Shown here piece by piece: positions 1-10,430 of a stretch of DNA of 64,000 bases (positions are counted from its first letter, which is position 1; each line of letters opens with the position of its first letter). The notes below the pieces were generated by a model, which ran no database searches, was not told the DNA's origin, and was given only the letters and a program-made list of their open reading frames with translations. The position numbers and the translations under genes are program-made. The stretch is from Isoetes taiwanensis (lineage: Eukaryota; Streptophyta; Lycopodiopsida; Isoetales; Isoetaceae): assembly GCA_021234155.1 (NCBI GenBank), contig JAJEKV010000038.1:11057190-11121189 (forward strand), given 5' to 3'.

Positions 1-740
1 CTGTTCTTATTTTAGACTCAGCAAATGCAACATATTTCTGTCAAGATATTGACGGACAATGTAATGAAGATTGTATACATGGCTTTGTCGGGTTTGTTGA
101 TGAAGGCAAAATGTTTGTGTGGCCGCAGATCTTTATTAATGTTTGGAGCATGGTTCTGGTTGCAATTGTTCTTGTGTTGGTTGCAAAATCTCCTTGCAAA
201 TGGTTCTGTCTTCTACTATTTTAGGCTTGTGCCTTTCAAAGGATTTTCTAGTTTTAAATAGTGGAATTTGTGTAATTTTTTGCAGAATTGGAGCAAAATG
301 TGGCTTCATTGCACACATGCAGCAACATGAGTATGGCAAAGAAAGCTGAATAAGCAGCAACATGATAGTTGAACAATGAAGTAAGACTGCCGTAGAATTG
401 CAAAAGCATGATGAACAAAACCTGTAGATGTTGGGCCAGAGCTCTACAAGGACAGTATTTGCAACTCGATTTATGGCACTTAAAAGAAAACGCCCGGTTC
501 TCATAGTCTTTCACTCATCAAGATTTGCAAAATCAACAACATTATCAAATAAGTGTAAGATGGCTGAATTCCAAGCCTAAATTGATACATGAAGATGGAT
601 CGGGACAAGATAACAAATATAGTTCTAGTAGTTTCAGATGTTGGTGCAGGACATGCTCATTATCCTCCAAAACATGTATCTTGTATCTGATAACTTGCCA
701 GTCTTGTTGCAACTTGCCAGTCCATTTTTATCTCCCCAAC
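1..740. other. AT-rich sequence without a recognisable gene
   Basis: Short open frames on both strands overlap here, but none shows a domain, a signal sequence or convincing exon boundaries. I see no structural RNA and no transposon terminus. Confidence 0.4.
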
Positions 741-743
741 CCC

Positions 744-815
744 TTGATGATGAGTTGTATGTTTTCATGCCCTCTGGTTGGTTGATGATAATTGTATATT
801 TTCATGCCCTCTGGT
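744..815. repeat. Two-copy tandem duplication, period about 37 bp
   Basis: The phrase TTTTCATGCCCTCTGGTT and the preceding TTGATGAT occur twice in a row with a few substitutions. It is one of many short tandem duplications in this window. Confidence 0.8.
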
Positions 816-1261
816 TTTACTTTAGAGTTGTGTGCCTTAGTTTAGCGAAAAGGACTATTTTCTGATGTATCTCCTTGTTTAAATGAATATATTGCTTTGT
901 CTTTTTATATCTCGATCCATGCATGCTATCGATGAGTTCATTTACATGATCCAGAGCAAGAAAGATGAACAAAAAAAATTATGGCTAAGTAACATTTGAT
1001 GTTTTATCAAGATCAATGAGAAAATTAATTGGAAAAATCCTCCTTAGGCATTTATAGAAAAGACTCAAGCCACAAGGTCCAACCTGTTCTTAAGGGACAT
1101 GGGAAGCCATAGCCAAATTAGGTGTGTCAGGGAAAACCAAAATGTCTTATGCTTGTTCATTAATCGTACCTCTTGGACAAGTCAAAATACTTTTAATCAG
1201 GTCCCCTCCTTGAATGTAACACACTGGTCAGGAATGTAGACGTGAATTCAGGAAAGCAAAG

Positions 1262-1444
1262 GTGTATTCTCGAATACACATTTGCTTTCTCAGGAAAGCA
1301 AAGGTGTATTCGAGAATACACATTTGCTTTCTCAGGAAAGCAAAGGTGTATTCGAGAATACACTTTTGCTTTATCATAATTCAAAGTGTATTCTGGAATA
1401 CACGTCTGTATTTTAGAAAAACAAAAGTGTATTCCAGAATACAC
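1262..1444. repeat. Five regularly spaced 18-bp palindromes
   Basis: Five copies of the dyad GTGTATTC-NN-GAATACAC begin at 1262, 1304, 1346, 1386 and 1427, that is at spacings of 42, 42, 40 and 41 bp. The two central bases vary (TC, GA, GA, TG, CA), while both 8-bp arms are perfect in every copy. Copies 1-3 sit in longer near-palindromes flanked by AAGCAAAG and TTTGCTTT. The array could be a tandem satellite, part of a transposon end, or a cluster of sites for a dimeric DNA-binding protein. Nothing in the flanks decides between these. Confidence 0.9.
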
Positions 1445-1881
1445 TTTTGTTTTTACATTATTGGTTTTATGTGTCCTAGTGTTCATTTGTTTACTTGAAT
1501 ATTTTTTTGTTTTTTTATTCAGCCAATAGAACGTCAAAACACGTCAAATATGCTTGAGGGAACAACTACACGTAGAGACTTGGGACGATACCCGCGGTAA
1601 ACGTCTGACGAGCATATCGTTCAATTCAGACTAAATTTTGAGGGTGCCAAATTGATGTACTGAAAAAATTCAAAGAAATAGTTATTATTTTTTCTTCTCT
1701 ATTTTGATGTTTTTGATATCTCATTTTCAGAGATTATGTATTCACATCTACATTTTGCCATTTTTAAGGGCACATCTTTGCAAAAAAACAAATTGTCACT
1801 TAATGAGGAGCCAAAATGAGGGAAAAAAAAAAACTGAACCTTTTAAAATTCCCAAGTTTATCTAAAAAAGGCCAATTTTAA

Positions 1882-2793
1882 GAGCATGGTGTTTTTTTAA
1901 AGGGAATCTTTAAAACGGGAGTTATGCAACACTCCCATTTAATTTGCAATCTTGTTAGGGGACCTATCTGGTTCAATTCTAAAAATAGGGTGTCTGCTAG
2001 AAAATTGGCTAGTTGGGTCAAGTATATGTTGTTGACTGTTGGTGTTGAGGGGCAGTTTAGCAACAAATCTGGCCGATGTACCGTGGTTTCCAGAATGACA
2101 AGAGCTCATGTTCCTATGAATATTGGGATGAGATTGACCGGCCAGCGAACGACTGAAGCATATTCTAGGTGTGTTTTCTTCATTGTTCTTTCTTTTTGCT
2201 ATCTAATGTGTTCTAATTTTAGAATGTATTGCAGGTATGACAAGACCTTGGATTTGCAAACAAAGTGTGCTATGTCATGTGTTTCCCAACCTTTTGATCA
2301 GAATGGAAAGAGAAGAATGTTTGAAGATGTATACAAGCAAGAACTCGACAAGTTGGATGATATGGATCGAGGAGCAGGTAGTTCTACTGTTCATTGGCAA
2401 GGTAGTTCTATTGCGCCGATTTCTGGTAATATGGATGCTGTCCACGATGTTCCAAGTTGTGAAATGGATTCCATGGTACCTGCCACTGGTGGAAATGTTG
2501 CCACTGCCACTGCTCCTACTTTTGATCTACAGTTTCCTGCTTTGGATTTGAAGGAGGATGATATACAGCTAAACAGAGATTTAGATATTTTGACAGAGTC
2601 TTCTCTAGATGTGAAGCGCGCAGGTTTTAAAAACATTAATGTTCAGGTTGGCAATATTTCTGGTGGTTATTTTCAGAATTGCAGCATTGTTATGCCAGTC
2701 ATGTCTCCGGAAATGATCAGCGAAATGATAAAGGGTTTTGGCCTGAAAAATTGTGGAAGTTCTACTGGTTTTGGACCTGCTACTACTCCTTGA
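1882..2793 (+). pseudogene. Crypton-like tyrosine recombinase, C-terminal part
   Basis: The first ~90 residues resemble the C-terminal half of a tyrosine-recombinase/integrase domain of the Crypton and DUF3504 type. A GPIWF strand is followed by a helix, then NKSGR where relatives have NHSGR (the HxxR box), RAHVP, TGQR where relatives have TGHR, and finally SRYDK, which would carry the nucleophilic tyrosine. The SRYDK motif forms only if a 66-bp intron is removed (2169-2234, AG|GTGTGT to TTGCAG|G). That intron has no stop, so the frame also reads through it. From the ATG at 1924 the unspliced frame is 289 residues and the spliced one 267. The frame is open upstream only to 1882. The N-terminal DNA-binding domain and first catalytic arginine are missing. 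Two catalytic histidines appear replaced (H to K, H to Q), so activity is unlikely. The tail after the tyrosine (about 180 residues) is acidic and Ser/Thr-rich, with no domain I recognise. It could be a decayed transposon or a domesticated derivative. Confidence 0.65.
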
Positions 2794-3856
2794 AGTTCTT
2801 GTGTTTTAATGTTTTTGATTGTAATGTTTTTTTGAGGAATTGATACTTTTAGTATCAGACTTTGACTTGTAATCTGGACACTCAGATTGAATCAGATATG
2901 AAGATATTTTGAGTCCTAAATTTGTTGTACAGTATAACTGAATTGCAAGTAAATTTGTTGTATAACTGAATTGCAAGAAGACATAGAATTGCAATTAACT
3001 TGAAGACATTTCTGAAAAAGAAAAACATGGTAGAATGTGGGATAAAAGTGACAGAATGTAACCTAACCCAACTTTACGTTATTTTGTTTGAAGTCCTATG
3101 GTACTGACACGTATTAAATTTTGTTTGAAGTCTTATGGTAATGACACGTGTGTGCATTAAATATTGAAACCTAATAAATTTACAAAAACTCCGTCCCCTG
3201 TTTCTTGCTATGCAAGCAATCCGTGCATTTTTGGAACAGGGGTTGCGAGCTCCAGCTATGGCAAGTGGCGCCTTGCCGCCCGATCTTGGGGCACTATCAG
3301 TGAGACTACTGGATCTGAATCGCCATCTGCTTATATAGATGTACAAGTCCGATGCTTATCTAAGGCACGATCTGGTTAAACCAGATAGATGTTGGAATCG
3401 GCTGCTTACCCAAGGATTCATCGAAATCTCCTGGAGTAGGCATCGCCATATCCTCTGTCCTAACTAAGTGCACTATGATAAAATGACAGAGAACAAGGAA
3501 AAGCTACGAACCCATTGGGTATAGAAACCTCCATTCCACGCTCAACCAAAACAGGAGGATGGGTTCTCAATGGAGCAATGAGCTTGCCAGCGGCATTGCC
3601 ACCGGAAGGGGATTGAAGGACAAGTTTTACAATCTGGTGGGGTAAGACTACCTTTACAAACACATTTACAGCCCGGGCTGGAAATCTGACGCTGTCCTTG
3701 AAGCTCTGAACATCTATGCTGAGTCTGAAAATACGAATTCCTCCATCTTCTTGGCCCACCATGGCTGAGGGTCCGCATCATGGGCGATGTGGGTTCTGTT
3801 ACCCTGCTTGAAGTTGCAGCGTGAATCTGACACCTAGCTCTTTCAAAATTCAATCT
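2794..3856. other. Unassigned region with coding-looking minus-strand stretch
   Basis: A minus-strand frame at about 3762-3470 has a composition like a real exon (it contains LVLQSPSGGNAAGKLIAP and LVERGMEVSIPNG), but I do not recognise the family. It lies downstream of the M23-like exon on the same strand and could be a later exon of it, yet no HxH motif is present. Positions 3083-3150 hold a tandem duplication of TTTGTTTGAAGTC...TGACACGT with a period near 37 bp. Confidence 0.3.
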
Positions 3857-4088
3857 GAACTTCTGGTTGTTTCATGTATGGCGCTCTTTGTGCCCTGTGC
3901 AATTGAAATACGGGCTTGAACAGAAGAAATTTGGATCATGTTCTTAGCAAACATGGAACTTCTGCCTGTTTCATGTATGGCGCTCTTTGTGAATTCTGGA
4001 ATTCAATTAAGAATACTTAGCTAGCCCTGTGCAATTGAAATATGTGCTTGAACAGAAGAAATTTGGATCATGTTCTTAGCAAAGATGG
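3857..4088. repeat. Direct duplication of a ~100-bp segment
   Basis: A segment beginning AACTTCTG and containing TTTCATGTATGGCGCTCTTT and GAACAGAAGAAATTTGGATC occurs at 3857-3955 and again from 3957. The second copy carries about 33 extra bases in its middle. It probably lies in an intron of the minus-strand M23-like gene remnant. Confidence 0.8.
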
Positions 4089-4145
4089 CAAATTAATTTA
4101 ATAAAGCAATGAAATAGTGCAAAAAAAGGTAGAAGAGCGTATTAC

Positions 4146-4328
4146 CTCTACCAAATTGCCGTATCCACTGGGCTCAAATCCGGCGAATGTAACTCTGCCT
4201 CTATCAGCTGCTAAAAGGGGTTCCCCAGTTGGGCCAACAAGATCAACTCCATTGTGTTGGCAGCCCCAATGGGGGCAAAATCCGGAGCTCATTTCCCAAA
4301 TTTCATTCACATGGTTCAGACCACCCAA
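4146..4328 (-). pseudogene. M23 (lysostaphin-type) metallopeptidase-like exon
   Basis: The minus-strand translation contains GFCPHWGCQHNGVDLVGP, then TGEPLLAADRGRVTFAGF and GYGNLVEV. This is the pattern of the first half of an M23/LytM zinc-peptidase core (H-x3-D zinc ligands in HNGVD, the GtPv-A-G-V stretch, GYGN-V). M23 enzymes cut peptidoglycan cross-bridges. The exon ends in a consensus donor (GTAGAG|GTAATA at 4146/4145). The second zinc motif (HxH) should lie in a later exon at lower coordinates and I could not find it. The region upstream on the minus strand (to about 4652) is coding-like but in another frame, so the copy is either multi-exon or broken. A plastid peptidoglycan-related role is possible in plants that keep that pathway. 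A captured gene fragment is equally possible. Confidence 0.5.
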
Positions 4329-5055
4329 TTGCTGCCCTTTGGCAAATCTCCTTTGCTAGAGCTACGCGAATTCTGGTGGATCTTTCGCCTTTTTTGGCTT
4401 CTGGGCTGTGCCGAATTTGGGCAAATTCCCATAGGCTTGGGGAAAGCCGGATCCTGCAAAGGCACAAGCCGTTGTAAAAGCTAGAACTGCAGATTTGGAG
4501 CCATTTCTTGTGTAATTTCTTAAAAAGGCTTGCCACAAAATGCAGGGGATTTGTTGGGCCGTTTCTTGATTTGGGTCTTTGGGTCCTGTAGAAACTGCTT
4601 GAAAGAGAGATTCCATAAAGAATGCGGCGTTCCGACCGCCTGAATCAAACAAATCTTCGTAAATTCAGAAACTCTTTTTTCCCCGCATAGCTTGCAGGCC
4701 TATACCAAGAACAAAAATGAATCAACTTGATGGGTACTTTGTTTCTACGCAAAGAAAACCCACATCCTAGACAAAACTCCTATTCTTTTAAAACAAACGT
4801 CCAGGGTTTACAGAGATGTAAAGATTACGTTGCTAGAACGGGTTTTCCGTATCGCCATAGCTGAGCTCGGATTTTGCCGCTCCTTAACATGTAATCTAGG
4901 GAACAGAGGTTTTGTATCAATACTAGAAGTTGGGCTTCTTCTGCCGACGCTACCTGCCATTCCAGGCCCTAATCCTTTTTGGCATTATTGTTGCTTGGTG
5001 TCCACTTTGTTTTCCCTTGATTTCATACTTTCAGAAGGTTGAGCTCTTTTAGACA

Positions 5056-5104
5056 GGCATGGTAGATTCACAACCCACTGCCTTAATCCGCTTGGCTACG
5101 TCTG
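5056..5104 (-). pseudogene. trnH-GUG: Plastid-type tRNA-His(GUG) fragment
   Basis: Read on the minus strand, this resembles the 5' two thirds of plastid trnH: ACGTAGCCAAG, GGAT-AAGGCAGTGG, then the anticodon stem-loop with TTGTGAATC and ACCATGC. The T-arm and 3' acceptor are absent; sequence after GCC is unrelated. It is therefore a truncated plastid-like insert in nuclear DNA, not a working tRNA gene. Confidence 0.7.
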
Positions 5105-5570
5105 TCCCCTTCTTCTCATTCATTCAACTCGGATAATAACACTCAAGGTGGTTAGGAGGGATCTCGATTGCCAAATGTTCATTGCGGATTGCATGTAGAA
5201 TTAACTGTAGGTTAGGAGTATATTAACCTTTATTTAAAATATATTAGTGAATGGAAATGAGCTCTTCATTAAATGCAATCTATATAAAAAGGGAGTTCCC
5301 GTACTCACAACTTAAACAAAATCCTCACCTTAATTGCATTTTTTTTTTTTTTTTGCGTCACAGTATGAACAAGTTATGGTTCCGAACAGACACACATTGA
5401 CATTAATAGTGGGTGCAACCCCACAGGTTTGGAGCCAAAGAAATGTTCGCGGCGTGCAGGTTATAGTCAGCATCCTTCTATCGTGCGGGCACTGGACACA
5501 GGGCAAAAACAAAAAAGTGCAAGTTCAAATCCTGCATGTTCTAGCACGTATAGATAAGTTGGTGAAGAGA
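5105..5570. other. Unassigned region with a tRNA T-arm-like motif
   Basis: There is a T tract at 5340-5354. Near 5520-5535 the phrase GTTCAAATCCTGC resembles a tRNA T-arm (B box), but no complete cloverleaf or convincing A box is seen, so a tRNA-derived SINE is only a weak possibility. CAGGTTTGGAGCCAAAGAAA (5426-5445) recurs, as reverse complement with one mismatch, next to the hairpin near 26110-26155. Confidence 0.3.
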
Positions 5571-5576
5571 AACGTT

Positions 5577-5600
5577 CGCGGCGGCCGATAGGCCGCCGCG
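5577..5600. repeat. GC-rich perfect hairpin, 10-bp stem
   Basis: CGCGGCGGCC-GATA-GGCCGCCGCG. The hairpin and its flank (GATAA-TTTCTTGTA) recur in inverted orientation at 26110-26131, so it marks a dispersed element, possibly the end of one. Confidence 0.85.
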
Positions 5601-5607
5601 ATAAGTT

Positions 5608-5830
5608 TCTTGTAGTAATAAGTTCTTCCCCACCAAAAACAAAAACATAGAGCTATAGGTATGTCTCTCTTGAACCCTTCTAATTGTAAGTTGAGTGTCC
5701 TTTTGAAAAAGTTGGCTCCATGATTTAGCGAACAATGCCAATGATGCGTAAAAAGCCTCTTTAAAAGGGGCAAATAACAAGATGGTGCGTCCATCATAAA
5801 AAATGTGCACGAGCAAGGGTGTATATAGTT
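5608..5830. repeat. Dispersed repeat, copy A
   Basis: This segment (AGTAATAAGTTCTTCCCC..., TAAGTTGAGTGTCCTTT, TTGGCTCCAT...TTTAG-GAACAAT) is repeated in direct orientation at about 10775-10970 with many substitutions and small indels. Beyond it, to 6480, I see only an unassigned coding-like frame on the minus strand. Confidence 0.75.
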
Positions 5831-6500
5831 ACAGAACCATGAGGATCATAATCACTTGGAGCAATATGTAGATACGCTTGGAACACTAATGCTTTGGAGC
5901 TGGTGAAGACATCACACTACAACAGCAAGATTAATCCCACGCTAGCCCGTTGTCCCCAACAATACCTGTTGCCGCACTTGCCCATGAAGATGCATAGGAC
6001 GATTGCATCCATTACCACTAGAGAACACCACCTCGGAGATGAAACAGACATTTTTTCTCCGATGAACGTACGCTAGTGTTGCCAAATGGGAGTTATTGAA
6101 GATGAGTGCCACACACTTTGAAATTGCCCAGTGTTTGGAACCATTTGAATATGTTATACTTGGTTGATTGCACCTCATCAACCATCATATGTGACATTGC
6201 AAATGCCTTACGTTGCGGCACTAACATTGTCATACATCGAGGAGGTCCTTGACATGCACATGTATAGTTTATCAATAAGTTTATTACTGCTCAGGTTTTT
6301 CCCTCGAAACCCTTTCGGGGCAGGGTATTTTAAATGTTGGACAATAGATGCTAATTGTGTTCTCTCATGTATGGGTCCCATAGACCTTCGCGTCTTAGTG
6401 TGCAATAAACTCCAATTCTATTCCATTCAGTTCCTACATGCACTTCGCATCATTAAATATTAATGCAATCAAACAACTCACTTAAGGGGTTAATACGGGA

Positions 6501-6583
6501 GGGGGGGCATTCTGCCCCATAGGGCCTCGACACCGAGGCTATGCGCGTCGCCAAAAGGCCGTGCGAGGGCAGAATGCCCCCCC
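6501..6583. repeat. 83-bp inverted repeat with nested hairpin
   Basis: The 16-bp arms GGGGGGGCATTCTGCC (6501-6516) and GGCAGAATGCCCCCCC (6568-6583) are perfect complements. Between them lies a second perfect hairpin, GCCTCG-ACAC-CGAGGC (6524-6539). The GC content contrasts sharply with the flanks. It may be a small foldback element or a transposon end. Confidence 0.85.
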
Positions 6584-6589
6584 TTCTGT

Positions 6590-7250
6590 AGATTACGGGA
6601 TGTAATAAATTGTAGGTCCAAATTATGAACATGATCGTGGCTATGGCGGATGTTCTGGTGTGGAAACTGGTCTGAGAAAGCTTCAAATCAACTTGGAATC
6701 AGTGATAATCTGCGGTCACAGCCTCTACAAAATAGATTGCTCCAATCCTGTTTCTTCCCTTGCTTCTGTGATTTCGAGCACAGAGAAAACAAAGCTCTCT
6801 GTTTCTAGTTTCTATTTCTCTGTTTCTAGCTCTCTGTTTCGAGCTCAAAGAAAACAAACCTCTTTGTTTTGGGAACTTCGGCTTTGTTGAATTTGAGGGC
6901 GACTTCAGCAAATCCCGGCGGCTTTGGATTTGTAGTAAATCTGAGAGACTTTGTTCGGCTTTGTACTTTGGCTTTGTTCAGTGACTGAAGACACATCGCA
7001 AATAGGTAAACAAGGCCGAAATAGGTAAACAGGGCTTCGGATCAAACAGATAAACAAGGCAGAAATAGTTGAACAGGGCTTTGGATCAAACAGGTAAACA
7101 AGGCCAAAACATAGGGGAACAAAGAGGGGAGAGGCGGCGCCGCTCTGCAAGCGGCAGCGGATATTGCATGAAAAAAAACACGCATAATTTCGCAGTAATT
7201 TGGACCTACTTTTTAATACGAATCTTTTTTGGCATATCCATATTTTACTA
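6590..7250. other. No recognised gene
   Basis: This stretch contains short internal repeats: variants of TCTCTGTTTCTAGTTTCT near 6790-6840, and variants of AGGTAAACAAGGC(C/A) near 7003-7105. No domain-bearing frame was found. Confidence 0.4.
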
Positions 7251-10200
7251 CTAGTAATGGTGCCCAGCGTTGCTGGGCATAAGTTGGGAGCCTATAAATG
7301 TTTTGGTCGCAATGAGGCATAACTTGAACTCCTGTACATGTTTTGGTCGTAATTAGAAGAATATGCAGTACAACTTTTTTAACTTTTGATCTGGGGAAGT
7401 CCAACTTTTTTAACTTTTGATCTAGGGAAGTTAAAACACTTGGGAAGTAGGTTGTACACAGGATAAAACACAGAGTTAAGTTATACACAGAATAATTTAT
7501 AAATGTCTGAGGTGGCATACTATAATAGAGAGCATCCATATACGACATCTCTAATGGGAATTGCCGCAAATATGTCAAGCTAAATAAGTTCTTTGCATGT
7601 TTTCAATTTGAAGTTCTAAATGTGATGAAAGGCCTCATATCATGTCTAGAATGTCTAACATGTCTAGAATGTTTAATATATGACGACAATGTTTAATTCC
7701 CATGCATTGAATAGTTCCTTAGGGCATTATAAGCAACATTTGAAATTAGAATCCAGTGAGTGAGAACCAACGTAGCATTAAGCAAGAGTTTATTGAGTGA
7801 GAACCAACATAGCATTAAGCAAGAGTTTGCAACCTCTATCACTCATAGTTTGCTTGATAATGGCTTATTACTTCCTTATGCATCCCTGTTATTTGAACAA
7901 AGGCACTACTTGTTTGTATGAGAACACCATTTGAACACACAACGAATAAGGCATTTGAGTAGTAGACAGGGCTAAGGAAAATAAAAAAATGGTAGGATAC
8001 GTTATAGCTCCTTGATAAATTACAAAATAAAAGGATTACACTTCATGGTTGGCATAGAGGAAGCAAAGCAGTACCACCTATAGGCCTCCAAATTGATATA
8101 GGCCTAGCTTATCTGCTACCTGTTTACTTCTTTGCATTTGTTAGCCATGTGAGAACTCAAAGGCAGTAGAACAGCAAGTACTGGAATGATATTAAATGTC
8201 TTGCAAGACCACACTCAATTGCAAAGACTATATAGCATCAGCAAGCTTCGAAGCTATGAGGGTTCATTCGTCCCATCCTTAAAATAGAGAAGAGAGAGAT
8301 GGAACAATTGGATCAATTTGCATTGCATATTCTACAAAATAATGCAGCCAAACTTTGGACATTGTCAGAACAAAACATTCATGAATGTGTAGAATGGCTA
8401 ATAATGTTTATCTTTTAGAAATTCTGGACAAAGATATTCAATCAGCTCAGTCAATATTTTCTTTCTAAATCACATGGATCGTTATAAATGGTTCTAGGCA
8501 GCCTAAAAACATGTCTCAACCTTTCATAAACATGTCTCAACCTTTCATGGTCAGATATCTCATTATCCATATGCTTCACTTTTGCGCATTCTGTCTTCTA
8601 GATGAAGGGAGGGACTATATTCTGTGAAGTAACTGAAGGAGCCCAGTTTAATACCCAAAAACTATCAGCTATTTAGGCAAGTTTTGAAGTACAAAATCGA
8701 ATACTATGATACCAACAAAAAATGTGAGTACTTTGGGATCATCAAAGCCTTTTCCCCTGCCTGCTATTTCATCCATGGCATACAATAAGGTAGCAAGGTA
8801 CATAGCCTTGCATCAGGGACATGGAAAAACCATAAAAGATTAAAGGACGGACAACCTCTTGGATGATGCAAACTTTGAAAGAAATGGGAAGTATCTTACT
8901 TCTGGGCTTGTTCACAGTGTCCAAGGGAAGCCTCCCCCTGCTCAGAGAAGTTTGTGAGACTGTACTCCATCACTGCTAACTGAGATGAGATTTACAGTTA
9001 GCTGGATTAGATCATAAGCACAAAGTTGGTCAATTCTTTCTGCAGAATTCGCAAAAGGAATCTGCAATATGTGTTAATGGTAACTTAGAACCTTGGCTTT
9101 GCAAAATCGCTGTCAAAATGGGCACATCCATCATCACAATATCAGTAGAATAGATGTAAGCTGCCTACAAATATTTGCAGTTGTAGAAACAGCTGCTCTC
9201 TGACAAATACAATGCCAACAACAACTTAGTACAAAGAAAAGTATCCATCTTCCAGCTTGGGAAGTGCAAATGTGGCATCCATCTTCCATGATGAAGTGTT
9301 TCATAGCTTCGCTTAACAATACTGCTTTCTCCACCTGCCACTGCAAGGAAATCCTTCCAACAACCTAAAAAACACAAAGATCAATCAAATGAAAACGTTG
9401 GAATGTAGGTTTCAACAAAAAAAAAAAAAAGAAAAAACAACCTGGTTTTACAATGCTAAGAAACATTATAACCTGGTTTTACATTATAAACCTGGTTATG
9501 CTAATCCTTTATAGTGTTCAGCAGACATGTATGCAGGAATAGTTTTAAAAGATGAGGACATGCCCACAACTGTAAACAAATAATCCTATAGAAAGAAGAA
9601 TCATACCTTAGGGTCAAACTGCAACCTGAGAATTGTCTTCCTTATGAGAGATTTCTCAGTCTGATGTTTTATCTATCTTATATTATAGCATAATAACAAC
9701 TACTATAACCCACCCAACGGCAAGCAACTGCAACCTATTTCTTTTGTAACAGGCTCACTTTTGGCTTAGAATGATAGTTTGCCATTCAAGAACTGAAACC
9801 AAAGCATATAGATGAAAGAGTATGAATAACTGATTAAAAATGTGGACTGCTCCTTCACCGAGTCTGCACCACCAAAACACAGCCAGTGATCTTTGAAATG
9901 ATAAGAACTGGATAAAACCTCCGGAATACCTATCTGCAAGCCCAAAACGGGCATGAAGCAACTTCTCCTGCAAAAACTACTGCAAGCCAGCTAAAAAGGG
10001 GCATGAAGCCGCTTGCTTCTCCCTTGGAAAAGCCTGCAAGCAAAAGCAGCCATGAAGCAACTGCATGAATCGATCCCAGGCTGGGTTGTTGCGCTCACGT
10101 CGATCCATAGTTATGGCATGCGGCTCTGCCTTGGAAGAGTGGAGTTATTTTTTTCTTCTAAGCCGAGGGATGCATGTGCTGCTGCTCTTCGACCACCAAC

Positions 10201-10430
10201 AGAACAACCCTAGCACATCGGCTGATGAACAAAAAGTAACGTCTATAAAGAGAGAGAGCAAAAAAGATTTCGTAGAAAAAAGGGGCTTCCTTTGGACCAT
10301 TAAAAAAAGATCACATTTAAAGAAAAAGGGGCTTTGTTTGAACCATTCGATCTGATCAGATCACTTGTGGCCGTCGGATCTAGGGCTGGATCCAAATCCA
10401 GGAATTACAGTAAAACATAAGAATATAAGA
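7251..10430 (-). mobile_element. Helitron, minus strand, 3.2 kb
   Basis: On the minus strand the element starts with TCTTATATTC (at 10430) and ends with a hairpin followed 7 nt later by CTAG (7254-7251). The hairpin is GCCCAGC-AAC-GCTGGGC (7262-7278). The flanks are A at 7250 and T at 10431 on the + strand, matching Helitron insertion between A and T without target duplication. No Rep/helicase frame was found, so it is non-autonomous. The 5' subterminal region (RC of 10340-10430) resembles those of the other minus-strand Helitrons here. The interior contains no gene that I recognise; short minus-strand frames near 9134-9377 may be captured exons. Internal tandem duplications are at 7758-7827 and 8507-8548. 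Confidence 0.8.

Noticed and set aside
1262-1444. CRISPR array
   Set aside because: Regular repeats and spacing, but this is plant nuclear DNA, the spacers are near-identical and no cas genes are present.
5480-5545. Complete tRNA gene or SINE
   Set aside because: Only a T-arm-like segment is visible. The A box and acceptor pairing do not form, so it is recorded only as a weak motif.
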